This document shows positions 46,241 through 58,606 of a stretch of DNA of 64,000 nucleotides, piece after piece. Made by a program: the position numbers and the translations under genes. The stretch lies in assembly GCF_910592395.1 (NCBI RefSeq), contig NC_088310.1:5961501-6025500 (forward strand). The letters are read 5' to 3'. The DNA comes from Lineus longissimus. Taxonomy: Eukaryota > Nemertea > Pilidiophora > Heteronemertea > Lineidae. Under the pieces are notes generated by a model that did no database searches, was not told the DNA's origin, and worked only from the letters and a program-made list of their open reading frames with translations. The first letter of the stretch is position 1; every line of letters begins with the position of its first letter.

Positions 46241-46998
46241 CTTGGTCTCCGAAAATTTAAACACGGGATCTGCCCCCTAAAATCCTCGCAAAAATGGAAT
46301 GTTGTGCCGAAAACGTGGGAAACATCCACCACCCCGCTGTCCGCGTCAGGAAGATTGGAGGTCACGTGAGGCGGAAGCAATTCAGAAAATTTTTGACAGT
46401 GTCGACATCTATCCTAACGGAGTATAACTGAAGTGGGCGGGGCACATTCTGATTGTCACTACACCATCAATCATGACCATGACATGCATGACATTCCTAA
46501 CATTTTTGCATGACAATGGTTAGCATTCTATCATGATATGTGATTCCGGGTTTTAGTAATCGATAAGATATTTTGCTGAGCCATCTTACAGTATGCATCT
46601 TGTTTTCTCAAAAGCACCATAAAAGGCAATAGATGAATAACTTTTACAGTTGATATTTTGTCATTCAATCATGTCATTGTCCTTGACCTTGATAATGATT
46701 GATAGGATCCTATCATAAAGTCCTATTACCAAAGGCTCTTTGTATAACCATATACAGTAGAACCTCTCTATTGAGGACACCGTCGGGATTAACATGTACT
46801 GTCCTTAATAGGGAGGTGACCTGATAAGAGAGGTCATTCTGATAATTTTGGACCTAAATTGAGAGCTGTCTGGTAAGAGAGGTTCCACTGTGAAGTGATG
46901 TAAAAATGCCCTAAATGTAAAGTCGTGACCATTTGTGCAGATATACTAGTACGACATTATCAACTAGGCATAACAGACAAGGCATAGGTCATAGGACA
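46241..46998. promoter_or_regulatory. Divergent promoter region of ACTN and PHYH-like gene
   Basis: The start codons of alpha-actinin (46240, minus) and the phytanoyl-CoA dioxygenase-like gene (46999, plus) face away from each other across 758 bp. The actinin-proximal part (about 46270-46440) is GC-richer than its surroundings and contains a palindromic E-box, TCACGTGA, at 46362-46369. No TATA box was obvious at a convincing distance. The region must hold both promoters and 5' UTRs unless untranslated first exons exist elsewhere. A MITE occupies 46755-46890. Confidence 0.6.
46755..46890. mobile_element. Pogo/Tigger-type MITE in the shared promoter
   Basis: 136-bp element beginning CAGTAGAACCTCTCTATTGA and ending with its imperfect complement (GGTAAGAGAGGTTCCACTG). 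The termini resemble those of pogo/Tigger-like Tc1-mariner MITEs. A TA precedes the left end, while the right flank is TG. A related copy lies at 58607. It sits about 110 bp upstream of the PHYH-like start codon. Confidence 0.65.
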
Positions 46999-49935
46999 AT
47001 GGCTGCTCAGTATAGTTCCGATGTGTCACCAGTGGATCACCTTCCAGGGGTGCCAGATTGGAGTACCGTCCATCAGCCCACAGGGGAGTTTGGTCCACCT
47101 ATCAAGGTATGTGAAACCGTGATGCCTTTGATTTGGAATCAGATCTACCCTCTCTAAATATGCAATCAACCCCCCCCCCCCCTCCATGAACAAAAAGCTA
47201 ACCACTGGCTTGTTTGATTTCCACTTGCAAAGACAGTCACAACCTAGCTGAGGACACATTTTCCCTCTACATCTTTATCACCACTGATTCTGTAAAATCG
47301 TTTAAGGGCTGAGGTTAGTCACACCCCCAGAACCATGAATCAATAGTGATGTTGCAAACTCTGTACTGAAGAACTTTAAGTCATTTATCCTATCATGAGA
47401 ATGATTTCCTTTTTGTCGCATAGGATTGCAGTGAATGGTCGAAATTTAAATTGAGCCAAGAACAAATTGATACCTTCTGGCGAGATGGATTTCTCCTTCA
47501 CGTGCCTGTGCTTTCTCATGAAGATTGTGACCGAATCCTTGAGGACTACAGATATTTCTTGGTGAGTTAATGGGCAATTGCCAACAATTAGACTGAAGAC
47601 CAATCCATTCTAGGGATGTGTCAGTTAGACGGGTCGGTGTTGGTATTGAACTTGTGCCCCAGGAATTGATAAAGACTAGTTTTAATCACGTCTTTTTATT
47701 GTGTCAGTAAATTATCAGCTTTTCTTTCTATTTTCACAGTCTCTCCTAAAATAGCAGACAAATGTGTCTTTCCCCCTCCTGGCTGTATCCTATTCCGTGT
47801 GATGTGCTTATCCTTAATTGACTGTTACAGGATGAAAACCACAGCCACCCAGGAGAAAAAATGTTGTATGAATTCCACAGAAATCAGGCAAATGATCCTG
47901 AGAATGTCCTCATGCATGCCCTGGGTCACTGGAGGCTCACCAAACGCTTCCATGATTTAGTATTCCTGCCCCAAGTTGTTGTGAGTATAGATCTGATCTT
48001 TGACAACAGCAAAGACATCTTGAATGCAGCCAGAATTATGAGGATATCTTGAGGATGATAGTTGCAGGCTACTTGAGGGAGTCCTGCAGATTATAGAGAT
48101 CTAGAGGATGTCTTCAAGATGACGATGAACATTTAATTGGTGGGCCTGTGCCCGACAGGCATTACGAGGACGTTTTCAAGCGACAGACTTGGTAGTGAGC
48201 CTATCCTCTCAGATCACTAGGTCAGGTTTCCTGCTTGCTGAGGATATTTTATTGGTTATTTCAGGTGCCTTGTTCACAACTCATCCACCCTGACCGGAGA
48301 GAGGTCGCAGTCAGATTCTGGCATGATCAGTTGTTTGCAAAGCCAGCAAGATGTGGTGGCAATGTGGCATGGTAAGAGCCATTTTGATACATTGAGCAAT
48401 CTCTTTGATACTTTTTGTCTTGAAATTTAATACCAGCAAGCCACCATCCCAACGCAGAAGCATGTTTTTGGGATTGGCAATTTCTGTAGTTGGAGGAGAC
48501 AATACCGTGGTGACATACATGGTAGTTCCAGGGGTCTTAGCAATTCTAGGTCTAGTTAATCAATGAAAATTTGAAGACCAATAAACATGGTCATTAGTTC
48601 ATTTGGAAAGAGCATCACAGCCATCCTTGTATACATGCCGACATGAATTTGTTCTATGGAATGGAATATCACAACCCACCAACACACTCCTATGAGCTTC
48701 TCAATACAATTCCTTCCATCATAGGCACCAAGACTACTCCTACTGGACAAGGACAATTCCCATGCGTCACATGACAGTCCACATTGCCCTAGATGATCAA
48801 ACTGAACAAAATGGTGCCCTCCACTATATCCCTGGCTCTCACCGGTGGACGCGGAATGGAGGACTACCACTGCCTGTAACAGATTTCAACTTCAAGGACA
48901 TGGAGTCCATCAAGGTAACCCAAATTCAAACAGGCCAATCACCATTAGATCAATTTTGGCTTAATTAATAATGACCCAGACATATAGCAGTGCAGACTTT
49001 ATAACTCATAACCCATCTGCAGCAAAAGAAATCGTTCCTCCAATGGAAGTGAGTATTACGCGCCCCAATCCTGGACCTCCACTTGATTTGTTATAAAGAG
49101 GCAACTGGTCATACCACATATAACCCTTTTTGCAGACGATACTCACAGATGAAGAGAGGCAAGAATTCAAGCCAATTAGTGGCAACCTGAGGAAGGGAGA
49201 GGCAAGCTTTCACCATCCACTTGCCGTTCATGGTTCTTACGGAAACAAGTGAGTTACAAAGGCTATTTCAGAAACACCTTTTCTTTGAGACCATACTATC
49301 AAGCACTAATGTTCATCAATCAGTATTTGTTGGTTTTATAGCAAAGATGGGTGTACAAGGTAGGTGCTTTGTCTCAGCCATGCTGGAGCTAAATAACCAA
49401 TCTTGACTTTTCATTTTTTGGGAGGATTTTTTAAGCCGATGTACTCTTTCAGATCTCCATCTCCACGTCGTGCAGCAGTACTGAACTATTTTGCCGATGG
49501 TGTTCTATCAAATACAGACGAAGAGCTCCTCAAGGGAAGCAAAATACCCAAGGTAAATAGGACTTGCTAAAGCATGAGAGGGACAGCCTTGTTTTGTAGT
49601 TTAGGTTTCCAACCAAGGATTCAAAAGCCGTGAGTTCTAAACCAGACACTGACACACCTCGGGCAAGTCAATCAATTATCTCATCCTTTACTTAAGGAAG
49701 AGTAGATCTCTTGTAAATGAGATCATCCAACGCTATGAGTGGGCAAGAAAGAGATCCTCTTCAAGAATATGTTCTACCATTTTAATGGTGTCACCAAGAC
49801 AAATATGCCGACATACTCTCTCACTGCACCTTTCTATATTCATTCCTGCCAATTATAATTTTGGTGGTTTTTCAGGGAGAGAAGATGGGAGGTCAACTCT
49901 ATCCACTAGTTTACGATCCAAATTGGACAAAATGA
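46999..49935 (+). CDS. Phytanoyl-CoA dioxygenase (PhyH) family protein, complete
   Basis: Predicted Fe(II)/2-oxoglutarate-dependent dioxygenase; the substrate is unknown. Eight exons with consistent phases: 46999-47106, 47424-47561, 47831-47980, 48265-48371, 48725-48914, 49136-49248, 49453-49552, 49876-49935, giving 321 residues. Visible features are the metal-binding HxD in HQDYSYW at the start of exon 5, then [19 protein letters not shown] (the double-stranded beta-helix motif of the family), the distal His in [12 protein letters not shown], and a likely 2-oxoglutarate Arg in [13 protein letters not shown]. The ending [10 protein letters not shown] is typical of bacterial-like PhyH proteins. 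It differs clearly from human PHYH and PHYHD1 as I know them and carries no obvious PTS2. It is transcribed away from alpha-actinin. Confidence 0.92.
47170..47182. repeat. Poly-C tract in intron 1 of PHYH-like gene
   Basis: Thirteen consecutive C residues, 64 nt after the exon 1 donor. The length may be unreliable. Confidence 0.85.
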
Positions 49936-51780
49936 AAGTTGAAGTATCACTAGGGGATAAGCTATCATCAGCAAACATTTGTTTTGAAGTCTCCAACATG
50001 GGCCTTTATAAACAATATCAGAGACGAGTTAAGCAGGACTTACTGACACCCTGCTCACATGATTGGAAGCGGGTATGAATAGGACTTGCCACTATGTAAT
50101 GATATGTAAGAGATTTCCCCCACTATCGAGTGACATGTGAATGTAAACAGGGTAGAACCTGAATATGGAGCTTTATGAGAGGACTTTGTACATAAATTAG
50201 TCTAAATTGAAGCTGCAATAACTGAACTGTGTTACAGGTTTATGAAAATAACAAAACAAATCATTTGCAAAATGATTTCTATTTTGGAAGCCTATTCGAT
50301 TGTAAGTACATATTCTGATGTTACACACTTGGATACTATCTGTTAAACATACAATTTGTGAAAAAGGTAAATATAAGTACATGTATTATGAGTATTTATG
50401 ACTTGCATAAACATAGTAGTTTACAGCATATCAACACGTTCGGTTACACTTCTGTATGCACATGCTGCATGTAAATTTCACTCATCGGATCTTTTTTGAG
50501 GCACCCAGATGATGGGGATTTCTGTCCAAGAGCTTTTTAGGTCCTCACCAGAGGATTTGAGGTTCACACAATGCAAATTGCATCGCTGACAAATCTGGAC
50601 CAATCACAACACTTTCAGTGTCGGGCAATCCCCATTCAACTAAGTAGCCCGAGAGAATGTCTAGGGCAAGAAACTCAACAGTCCACATAAACATCATTAT
50701 AACAACTACTAATATCAAAGTGTTCTGTGACTAGAGAAAACAATATCTTGAGTATCCGCAATGAAAACACTTACATGTGTCACCCTTTAATATAACACTC
50801 TTAACATGTACCCCTTTTAGGCATCCAGGCCTACCTATCAAACTTCTAGATTGCCGTGTTATAAATATTGAGGCGTAAGTCTGATGGTAGGCCAGCATGC
50901 CCTTTGGGAAGAAGACAATTAATGTCGCCAACATGAAAATGTACCAAAATCTGTTGAGAGTAAACATATCCACCAGACTACTTAGTTCCTATTACAAGAT
51001 GGCCCAGGGTACATTGCTGTACTGTATAAATCTCAATATTACTGGAGGCAATTGCAGAGAAAAGCTCTGAATAGTTGTATTGTTTTAGGTTGTAAAGGTT
51101 AAGCAGCACATCAGCCAAATGATATGTTTATATGCCTCCAATAATACATCAGCCATTGAGGTATTCTTTATCAGTGCTGTGGTAACGGATATATGTGCAC
51201 TAATAAATGGTTATAAGGCATTTCCTTCTTTACAGACAATGTATTTTATACCTATGCCTATATGGTACTTATCAGGTCACAGTTTTGATTTTCTGCAATA
51301 AGCGGTGGGGTGTCATGATTAATCTGCTACAAAATATAAAGTCAAACAAACATGTTAGCTCTGAGCCAAACCAAATGCATCTTTGTTACAAAATAAACTC
51401 TCACGACATAAAGACACCTGCCAATCATCATCTCATATGTAAACACAAGATCTTTCGTAAATGAATATGAAAATAAAATTTGTGGGAATGCAGCCCTTTT
51501 CTTCACATACAGGAGACAGACCAGCTGCCAAATCAACTTCAATATCACACGTAATGATCCAACACTATCTTTGCAATTCATTCCAAAGTATCTGGAGAAT
51601 CCAACCAACATATTGATAAATGCCATGCCCCATGCCAATTCAATTGGGCAAAATCTGAATCATCTTTGGTATGTATTCTAGAGATGATAAATGGCAGGTG
51701 CATTGATCACACCGATATGATTATCACACAAATCGTAAAGCAAGTAGGATGTTCAGACTTATAAGTCAAGTAAGCCGTGA
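49936..51780. other. Interval between PHYH-like gene and SELENON
   Basis: The two genes converge here. The left part should be 3' UTR of the PHYH-like gene and the right part the distal end of the SELENON 3' UTR. I found no coding frame of interest and no repeat. A plus-strand AATAAA occurs near 51472. Confidence 0.5.
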
Positions 51781-51845
51781 TGTGGGAACATCAGGCAGAC
51801 CCCACACCAAAGGTGTTTTAAGATCAGCCGTCATATGCACATTGA
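51781..51845 (-). promoter_or_regulatory. SECIS element, type II, of SELENON
   Basis: Minus-strand stem-loop in the 3' UTR, 965 nt after the stop codon. The non-Watson-Crick quartet is AUGA (51834-51831) opposite UGAU (51793-51790). Above it, GGCTGATCTT pairs with GGGGTCTGCC, with a single U-U mismatch. The internal loop begins AAAA, giving the conserved unpaired A residues. An apical mini-helix CACC-TTT-GGTG makes it a type II (form 2) SECIS. Below the quartet TGTG/CACA can extend helix I. SECIS elements recruit SBP2 and eEFSec so that UGA is read as selenocysteine. Confidence 0.88.
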
Positions 51846-51891
51846 GGCTAGCTTGAGATAGAAAGTCGAGAAATAACCACAAAATATACGA

Positions 51892-51910
51892 CAACACACA
51901 CACACACACA
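51892..51910. repeat. Dinucleotide (AC)n microsatellite
   Basis: Nearly pure AC run just upstream (in the mRNA sense) of the SECIS element in the SELENON 3' UTR, where it would be transcribed as a UG repeat. Confidence 0.9.
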
Positions 51911-52798
51911 ATCAAATTAGCATGATAAGATGATGTTTTAACAATTGTTTTAGATCCAAAATAGTCTCCAGCAGTACATGTAGAACACTATGGTCCATAA
52001 TTTGAATTTTATTATTGGTATAGCTTATTGATACCTGCCAACAATAAAACTTCAAAGAATGGCAGCAACACACTTAAAGTTAATAGCAAAATAATATATA
52101 AGACAAGCTGATACAGTTTTGTTAAAACGCCAACAAACAATGGCAAGCTCTTCAAATGTGATCACTCTTAGAATCTAACAAAAACAAACGAGTCGAAAGA
52201 GCAGCACCCTGCATGTAAAGCACACATAAATGGAAGAGATGCAAGTATACAAAACAAGAGAAGAGGCTAAATTTTGAGTCAAATTGTGAGAAAATAAAGG
52301 TTAAATTTTCAATGGAATTTTCTCTTTTACTCAAAAATACAAATGTGACATTTTCTTGGACAGTGCAAGATTTATAAGAGTATTTTTCTGGAATGTTTGT
52401 TTAAAATTCTCTCTTGAATGAGTTCATGTTTCAAAGGCCTGCATCAGCTATCAGCAAGTGGGACTGAGATTCAAGCAGGCAGGCGTTAATTTTTCAGAGG
52501 GCAAGACATTGGACTGGTAGTGAAACAAAGAAAAGGAAAATTGGTCAAGAGCACTGCATAGATAAAAAGTGACAACAAACATACACTATTTAGATTAATT
52601 CTACAATCTCAATTTGGTGGTTTAGACTCTTCCATCTTCAATACAAGTAAATAGCGCTGCTCTTAACAGTAAATAATAATATCTTCTGAAAAATTTATCC
52701 AAAACTATAGAATAATATCAAAGATCAAATCCTTTTCAAATTCTTCTGCACGTAATTCTCTCTACATTTCAAGACAAATATAATGTTGATGATGTCTT

Positions 52799-55700
52799 CT
52801 AGATACGGTTCCCCAACCCCAATCCTCTCTTTAGGAATTTATCGTAGATGTTTGCATTTCCATGCATCATGCTGCAAATAAAACAAATGAGAGTGAATAT
52901 TTTGCAAACAACCTTGCCTCAGGGGCTGGGTGCAATTCCTCAGTGGAGGAGAAGATGAGTAATTTCACCTCAACCAAGTGCACCAGCACTTGTTGGGCAA
53001 GATAGATGAGAATGGTACATTCAAATACTATTACTTTTACTTGTGTTTTTTCTTCATCCAAAATATTCCACAAAAAATGGGAAGTTTTGCTTACCCTGAT
53101 GCGGCCAGTGCTTCTGCTACTAAGCCGTTTTCTTCATCCATCAGCGTGTTAGCATTAGCTTTATGGATAACATTGCCATTGCTATCGAGGATAATTAGCA
53201 TGACAGGGAAGTCATACGCCTCATCACAGATCTTTGCCATTCTCCGGGTCTCCTCAGGAAGGCTCATATCATTTACATATGACTGAAATGGATATTTTTT
53301 TATTAGGTAGCCCCCTTATATAACAATATGAAATATTTATCTCCTGTTACTGCAGAGAGTGAGTAGGCATCTCAATAATCAGACCATTTGTGTTTTGACT
53401 GATATCCAATATATGCAAAGGCCAGGCAAATTTCAAGGTTGAAAGTTGGCCAATAAATTTCAACCTTTCGAAGAGAAAAAAAGCGAGGGCCTGGTGCCTC
53501 TGTAACACCCCTTAGTGTTTCACTGATTTCAGTGCTCCTATATTATTCTCCCATTCACGGAGTAGGGGACTGCCAATTGATCAAGAACCACTCAAAGCCT
53601 GATCTTTTTATCATAAGGGAAACACACACGGAAACACAGATACTACATCCATTTTTCAAGAGTCGTGGATCTGCCACCAGGTATCAACACACATATGTTG
53701 ATGAAATGCATGGCACATTTAATACTTACGTCTATATCAACCTTGAGGACCCACGAGCTAACAAAGTGTTGTTGCAGCAAAGCTACAACAAGCGGACTCT
53801 CGAGAGCAGTCTCCCGAAGAGTCCGCGCTGAACCTCAGCAACTCTGGTCATCCAGTGCCCCCCACAACATGATCATGTGTACAAGCTTGTCCTGTTCTTT
53901 GGCCACGTCAAACACTTTGGTAAAATTGTAGTATTCAACCTGAAAGATGAAATGTACAATGATGCAAGACTATTGTCAGAAGTCCTATTTTCGCCATTTT
54001 ATTTGAGGGAGCTTTGTCATTCCAATAATTCTTACAGATTTTTTTACACTTTTTGCTTTACGAAGGACGAAAGACCAAACAGGTTGAAAACATTACCTCA
54101 CAATGATGGACTGTCAAGCAAAGCACGCCACCTGCTGCAGAACTTGCCATGGCCATGGGCAATTGCTTACCGTTTTAAAGGGGTAGAGCTGTACTTCTAT
54201 AGCTTTCATTGCCTCCTCTCTAGAGATTTCATCAAACCACTGTATCTCTTCAGCCTCGACTTCATGCTGGGGCTCCTCAGCCAGAGGGTGTTGTTGCATA
54301 TCCTCCATCATCATCGACATCTGACCCTGCTTGGATGCGGACACCGTCTTTAGCTCCATCCTTGGTATATGTCCAATGTCTACTTCCATGTCTTGCTGTT
54401 TAGTTGTTATTAACCATTCCATGTCTGAAAACAATCATATCTGTGGTCAACAAGTCAAAATGTTAAACTTTAGGAGGAAAGATGACAAAGGTAAGCTTTA
54501 GCTAACCAGATGCTCATGGTTCAAAAGTCTGAATGGCTGAGGAGTCATTCTGGACAGCGTAGTTTGTTGTCCTAGGATGTCGCATCGCTACATATGATGA
54601 AAACCCAAGTTAAATTGGACGAACACTTGATTGTATCCTTAAAGGAGCCTATTCTGGAAATTCTAGAGAAAATAACCTCTGTGTGACGAGATACAGTGCA
54701 AGTGTCACTTTTTAATACTTACCTACATTCAGCCTCCTGTCATTTGGAACGTACATATTGAAATACTTGACCTCTGATCCATCTCGAGACATGATGATGT
54801 TGCCTGTGAACTGAGCCGGGGTAAACCAAAATGGATGATATGGAGGCTCATTGAGTTGGTACTCAGCATGGATCCTGGAATTGAGGCAGGTCCAAATATT
54901 ACTTCTTGATGGAGAGATTGTTATAAAGGTAAATGTAGCCAAGATTAATGTTCGAAAAGGTGTTAACAATCTCACAGTTATTACACCAGGAATCACAATG
55001 GTACAATTCAGTTCCCTTTTAATACTGAAAAGATCCTTAATGTTCCACTAAATAGAATTGAAAACAGATGACCAGAAAGAGATGCTCTACTTTTCAACCT
55101 GACACTGTAGTACGTGTATTTAAATTCTAGGGACTAAAAATGGCGAAAAATTTAACAACAATGATTTAACTGAGAGTAACTCTATTCACAGAAGATTCTT
55201 TCAATCAACTTTTCCTCAACAATCCACATACCTGAATACTATGTCCACATATTTTATACTGAATGCTCGAACAGCAGCATATCCACCTTGAGGTGGGAAT
55301 CTCATGTGCAGAAAAAGACGAGGATGAAACATGCTCAACAGACGCTGGAATGTGATCTCATGTTCTTCATATTTTGGCGGATCATAACGATTACTCGTCA
55401 ACAATGGATTTGAACGATCTGAATTTACGGCAGGGAACCTTATAATCTCATAAACTCGACCGAGGCTGATGTAATTGTGATCTGGTGGTGCAAAAACTTG
55501 AAAATGTCTGGTTGCAAAGTTTCTCCACTCTGCATGCACTGTTCTCCAGTTTTTTAAACCATGGAGGCATTCAAGACTGCCATGCTGAAAGGAAGCAAAT
55601 ATTTCGATCAAATTCTTATCAAAGTTGACGAGACAGGTAAATCAAGGACCTCTGCTATCAAATGTATCCAAATGAATCAGAAACTATGGTATGTTTTTTA

Positions 55701-57189
55701 AAAAGACGAAATACTGCCTGGTTTAAGATACCGGCTCCTTTTGTACAAGGAACTCTACAACTTTAGAAGTATGAACGAATTCTGAAATGCTATTTATCAA
55801 TTCAGTTCTATCTGAGTCAAATTACCAAACAATTACCTTGTCTTGCAGATCTTTTGAAAGGGACGAGAGATTGAATGGTTCAAAGTGAGTCCTGATGGTC
55901 AGCACGTTGTCTGTATGTTCAATGTATTGCTCATATTCAACAGTTGATACAGTGCCCTAAAACCAGAATTCAACCATTTAAAAAACATGCAACAGGTGAA
56001 TGACTCTTAATCAAAGGACCGTGGTCTACTTTAACCATCACATCGCACTGGAAACTGACAGTACTCGATTTTCCTATTAAATTGCCTCTGCAAAGACTGA
56101 AATCTGTGGCAGTTGCATTGAATGCCAGATACTTCATGAACTAATCAATAAAATCAATATCTTATCAGCTTGAAAGGAAATAACTAATGGAAAGACAAGA
56201 AGGGTGATATAAATCAACTGTACAGTGAGAATGGACACCTTGCACTTGTACATTCAGATGATAACGATGTTTGGGATGGTTGAAAATTTCCAGAAAGTCA
56301 CAAGAACAATTCAGCTCAGCTAATTAGGTTAAGTGCTACAATGCGATTTACATCCCAACATCACAATATTTCTTTTTTTGCCTCTGAACGAGAATTCTAA
56401 TTTTAGAAATAGATATCTTGCAGTGCTTTTTTTTGTAATGTTTAAATTCTACACTTACATTAGCTATGTTTAACATGTGAAATATAGGGCCAAATTCTTC
56501 AATGGACAAGTAGCCATCGTCATCCCGATCATAGGCACGGAACATATTCACCCCTTCGATTCCTACATCCCACACTGCTTCATGTGTGATAGATATCATT
56601 TTGAGGTGAAAAGCCCTGGAAATTATCAAAAAGATTCACAGCCTTAATTAAATTTATTCACATTTTGCAAGGAAATTACAGAATAATCCTTCATCTAATT
56701 GGCACATCGTTTGTGCCCCCTCCCCTGGCCCGTGCTAGCATAGGCTATAGACCCTTAGACCCCAAGGGCCTCTATACCACTCGCCGGGCATGAAGGCACT
56801 ACCACCTTTAAAGCTGAAAGTGAAGTTGACAGGTCATGCACCGCCACCTCTGCCTACAATATTTGCTGTCAAAAGTGTCCTGTGACATAATATAGTTACC
56901 GCGGCGGACACTAAACCCAACTAGCTTGCTCGTCTCGAGGACAAATTATCCTATTTCAAACTGAATTCAGCTCCCTAAATTCTTACCATAGTCTGACAAG
57001 GCCAACGCCAATGGCAAGTCCTGCCACCAGCACCGACATCGCCCAAAAGCACCAACTCCGACATTTCCCTTTAGATTTGGGACGGTCAGTTTGGATTTGG
57101 ATTTGGTCAGCTTGAGCTTGTGGACCCTTTTCTTTCCCCTTTTCATGCTCATGACTGGCATCAGGGACGCTACTCTTAGAGTGCGTCAT
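52799..57189 (-). CDS. SELENON: Selenoprotein N, complete, UGA-Sec
   Basis: ER-membrane selenoprotein that senses luminal calcium and supports SERCA activity; human mutations cause SELENON-related myopathy. Nine coding exons: 57189-56987, 56615-56459, 55956-55837, 55584-55232, 54874-54723, 54424-54171, 53939-53730, 53282-53095, 52871-52799. Phases agree; 1710 nt give 569 residues plus stop. Features in order: lysine-rich N-terminus, one membrane segment (about 44-67), canonical EF-hand [12 protein letters not shown] (97-108), family signatures [20 protein letters not shown] and MEWL, and [20 protein letters not shown] with Sec at residue 448 (TGA at 53837-53835). The C-terminus [14 protein letters not shown] matches vertebrate YMQFLKEGL. 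Because of the UGA, ordinary gene finders would truncate the gene or skip exon 7. Confidence 0.96.
53792..53826 (-). promoter_or_regulatory. SELENON: Selenocysteine redefinition element (SRE) hairpin
   Basis: Eight nt after the Sec UGA the coding sequence folds into a strong hairpin. GCGGACTCT pairs perfectly with AGAGTCCGC, then after one bulged T the inner CGGGAG pairs with CTCTCG around an ACTG loop. That is 15 pairs in 35 nt. An SRE at this place in vertebrate SEPN1 stimulates UGA readthrough, so position and strength support the same role here. Confidence 0.8.
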
Positions 57190-57689
57190 TTTGCACCCTT
57201 TATCTACAACTCATACAAGGTTTTGGTGAAAAATCGGACACAATATAACTACAATGTATCTGTTTAGTCTTGTTTGCAGAACTTCCGGATTGACTGACAG
57301 CGCTCCGAAAACTTCAGCTTTTTAGTCGTACGCAAGGTCACAGAATCCATTTGTGATTGCACTCAGAATAAACTTTGCGCCCGACTTTTAGAATTTGGAG
57401 TAATTGTATTTTCAATATCTTACCACTACTGTAAAACAACCAGGGACCGTTGCCGGTAATAGATTCCAGTCCTTGGTGGTTTTGACGGCTTCTTGCTGGG
57501 ATAACAGCATGTCGTTTTGTAGGCCTATGTCTTTGTTTATACTCATGTAACACACCCAGGACATTGTCACAACCTGTCCCAACCACACCACAAGCACTGT
57601 GATTTCTCAGCTTTGGCCTTAAAAAGACAACAGAATCCAGGACCACAATGCAAAAAAGGGACAAATCACAACTTGCCAGAGACAACAGA

Positions 57690-57930
57690 CAGCTGGTTCC
57701 CTGGGAAAAACGACATTGGTGAAGAACTCAAAGAGACATAAAAGATATTGTCCATCTGATTACAAGGACAATGTCCAACACACAACAAGCACTTTGGCCA
57801 ACTGGTCCCAGGACGTTGTTTAACTGGTCACAAAGACATTAGACAGCTGGTCACAAGGAAATGGTGCAACTGGTCAAAGGATACAAGGACATCTCGTACT
57901 GGTTGAAGGACAGGAGAACATTTTAGGACA
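57690..57930. repeat. Degenerate short tandem repeats
   Basis: Irregular copies of a unit containing ACTGGTCACAAGGACAT (for example AACTGGTCACAAAGACAT, AGCTGGTCACAAGGAAAT, AACTGGTCAAAGGATAC), spaced about 25-30 bp. It reads like an old, decayed minisatellite. Confidence 0.5.
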
Positions 57931-58606
57931 TTATCCATTTCCTAAGAACTGATGAGCCTCAATCTCTATTTGTTGTCCAAAATAGAGAAGGGTTGCAAAT
58001 ATAGAATGCAGCCACAACCAAAGATAGTCATTCCAGTAAAATTTGTTTGGGCAACGCGTGAAATTTGAGGTGTGTGGGAATTGAAATTAGCCCTGCACTA
58101 TTGGGTCTGTAAGTGGAGCTCAGATTCCGCCCCATGTCTTTAAGCTCTGGACAGCCTCCATGTCTTGATTTTAGTTCAAGGACCTCCCAGCGCATGTTAA
58201 TACCTTAAACACTAATATCAAAAGACATATAAGGTTAGTATTTCCTTTATTGTAATACTTCACAATCATGCTGCATTCCATGCAGTAAGGACTTCATCTG
58301 TACCAATATAACTTAAATACCAGGCACATACATTAATCTTAGAATGTAATAAAAAATTATGCAGAAATGCAGGTCCCATAGAATTATACGCAAGTACAAG
58401 GCACCCAGTCACCTTCAAGCCAAATTAGTGATATAACAGTCACTTGCGTCATTTATGACAGTTTACTTCGGAGAATGGTCTTTATACAGGAGCTATGTCT
58501 AGTAAATTAGTGCCGGCCGGGCAATAACCCTTCCCAAGTAGTCAAACATTCAATCAAACCGTTTAAGTACAATGTCTCAATATATGAAGCCAAGAAAAGC
58601 GAACTA

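Noticed and set aside
52438-52480. GCCTGC/GCAGGC hairpin in the SELENON 3' UTR as a SECIS
   Set aside because: The distance between the TGA-like core motifs is too short and there is no unpaired AA loop; the element at 51781-51845 fits far better.
53835-53837. In-frame stop codon in SELENON exon 7, suggesting a pseudogene
   Set aside because: The TGA sits exactly at the selenocysteine position of the family (SCUG), all other exons are open with intact splice sites, and both SRE and SECIS are present.
53877-54353. 158-codon plus-strand frame
   Set aside because: It is antisense to SELENON exons 6 and 7 and the intron between them; the minus-strand frame has clear family similarity.
57338-57685. 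115-codon minus-strand frame upstream of SELENON
   Set aside because: No recognisable similarity, and it overlaps repeat-like sequence; it is more likely 5' flank.
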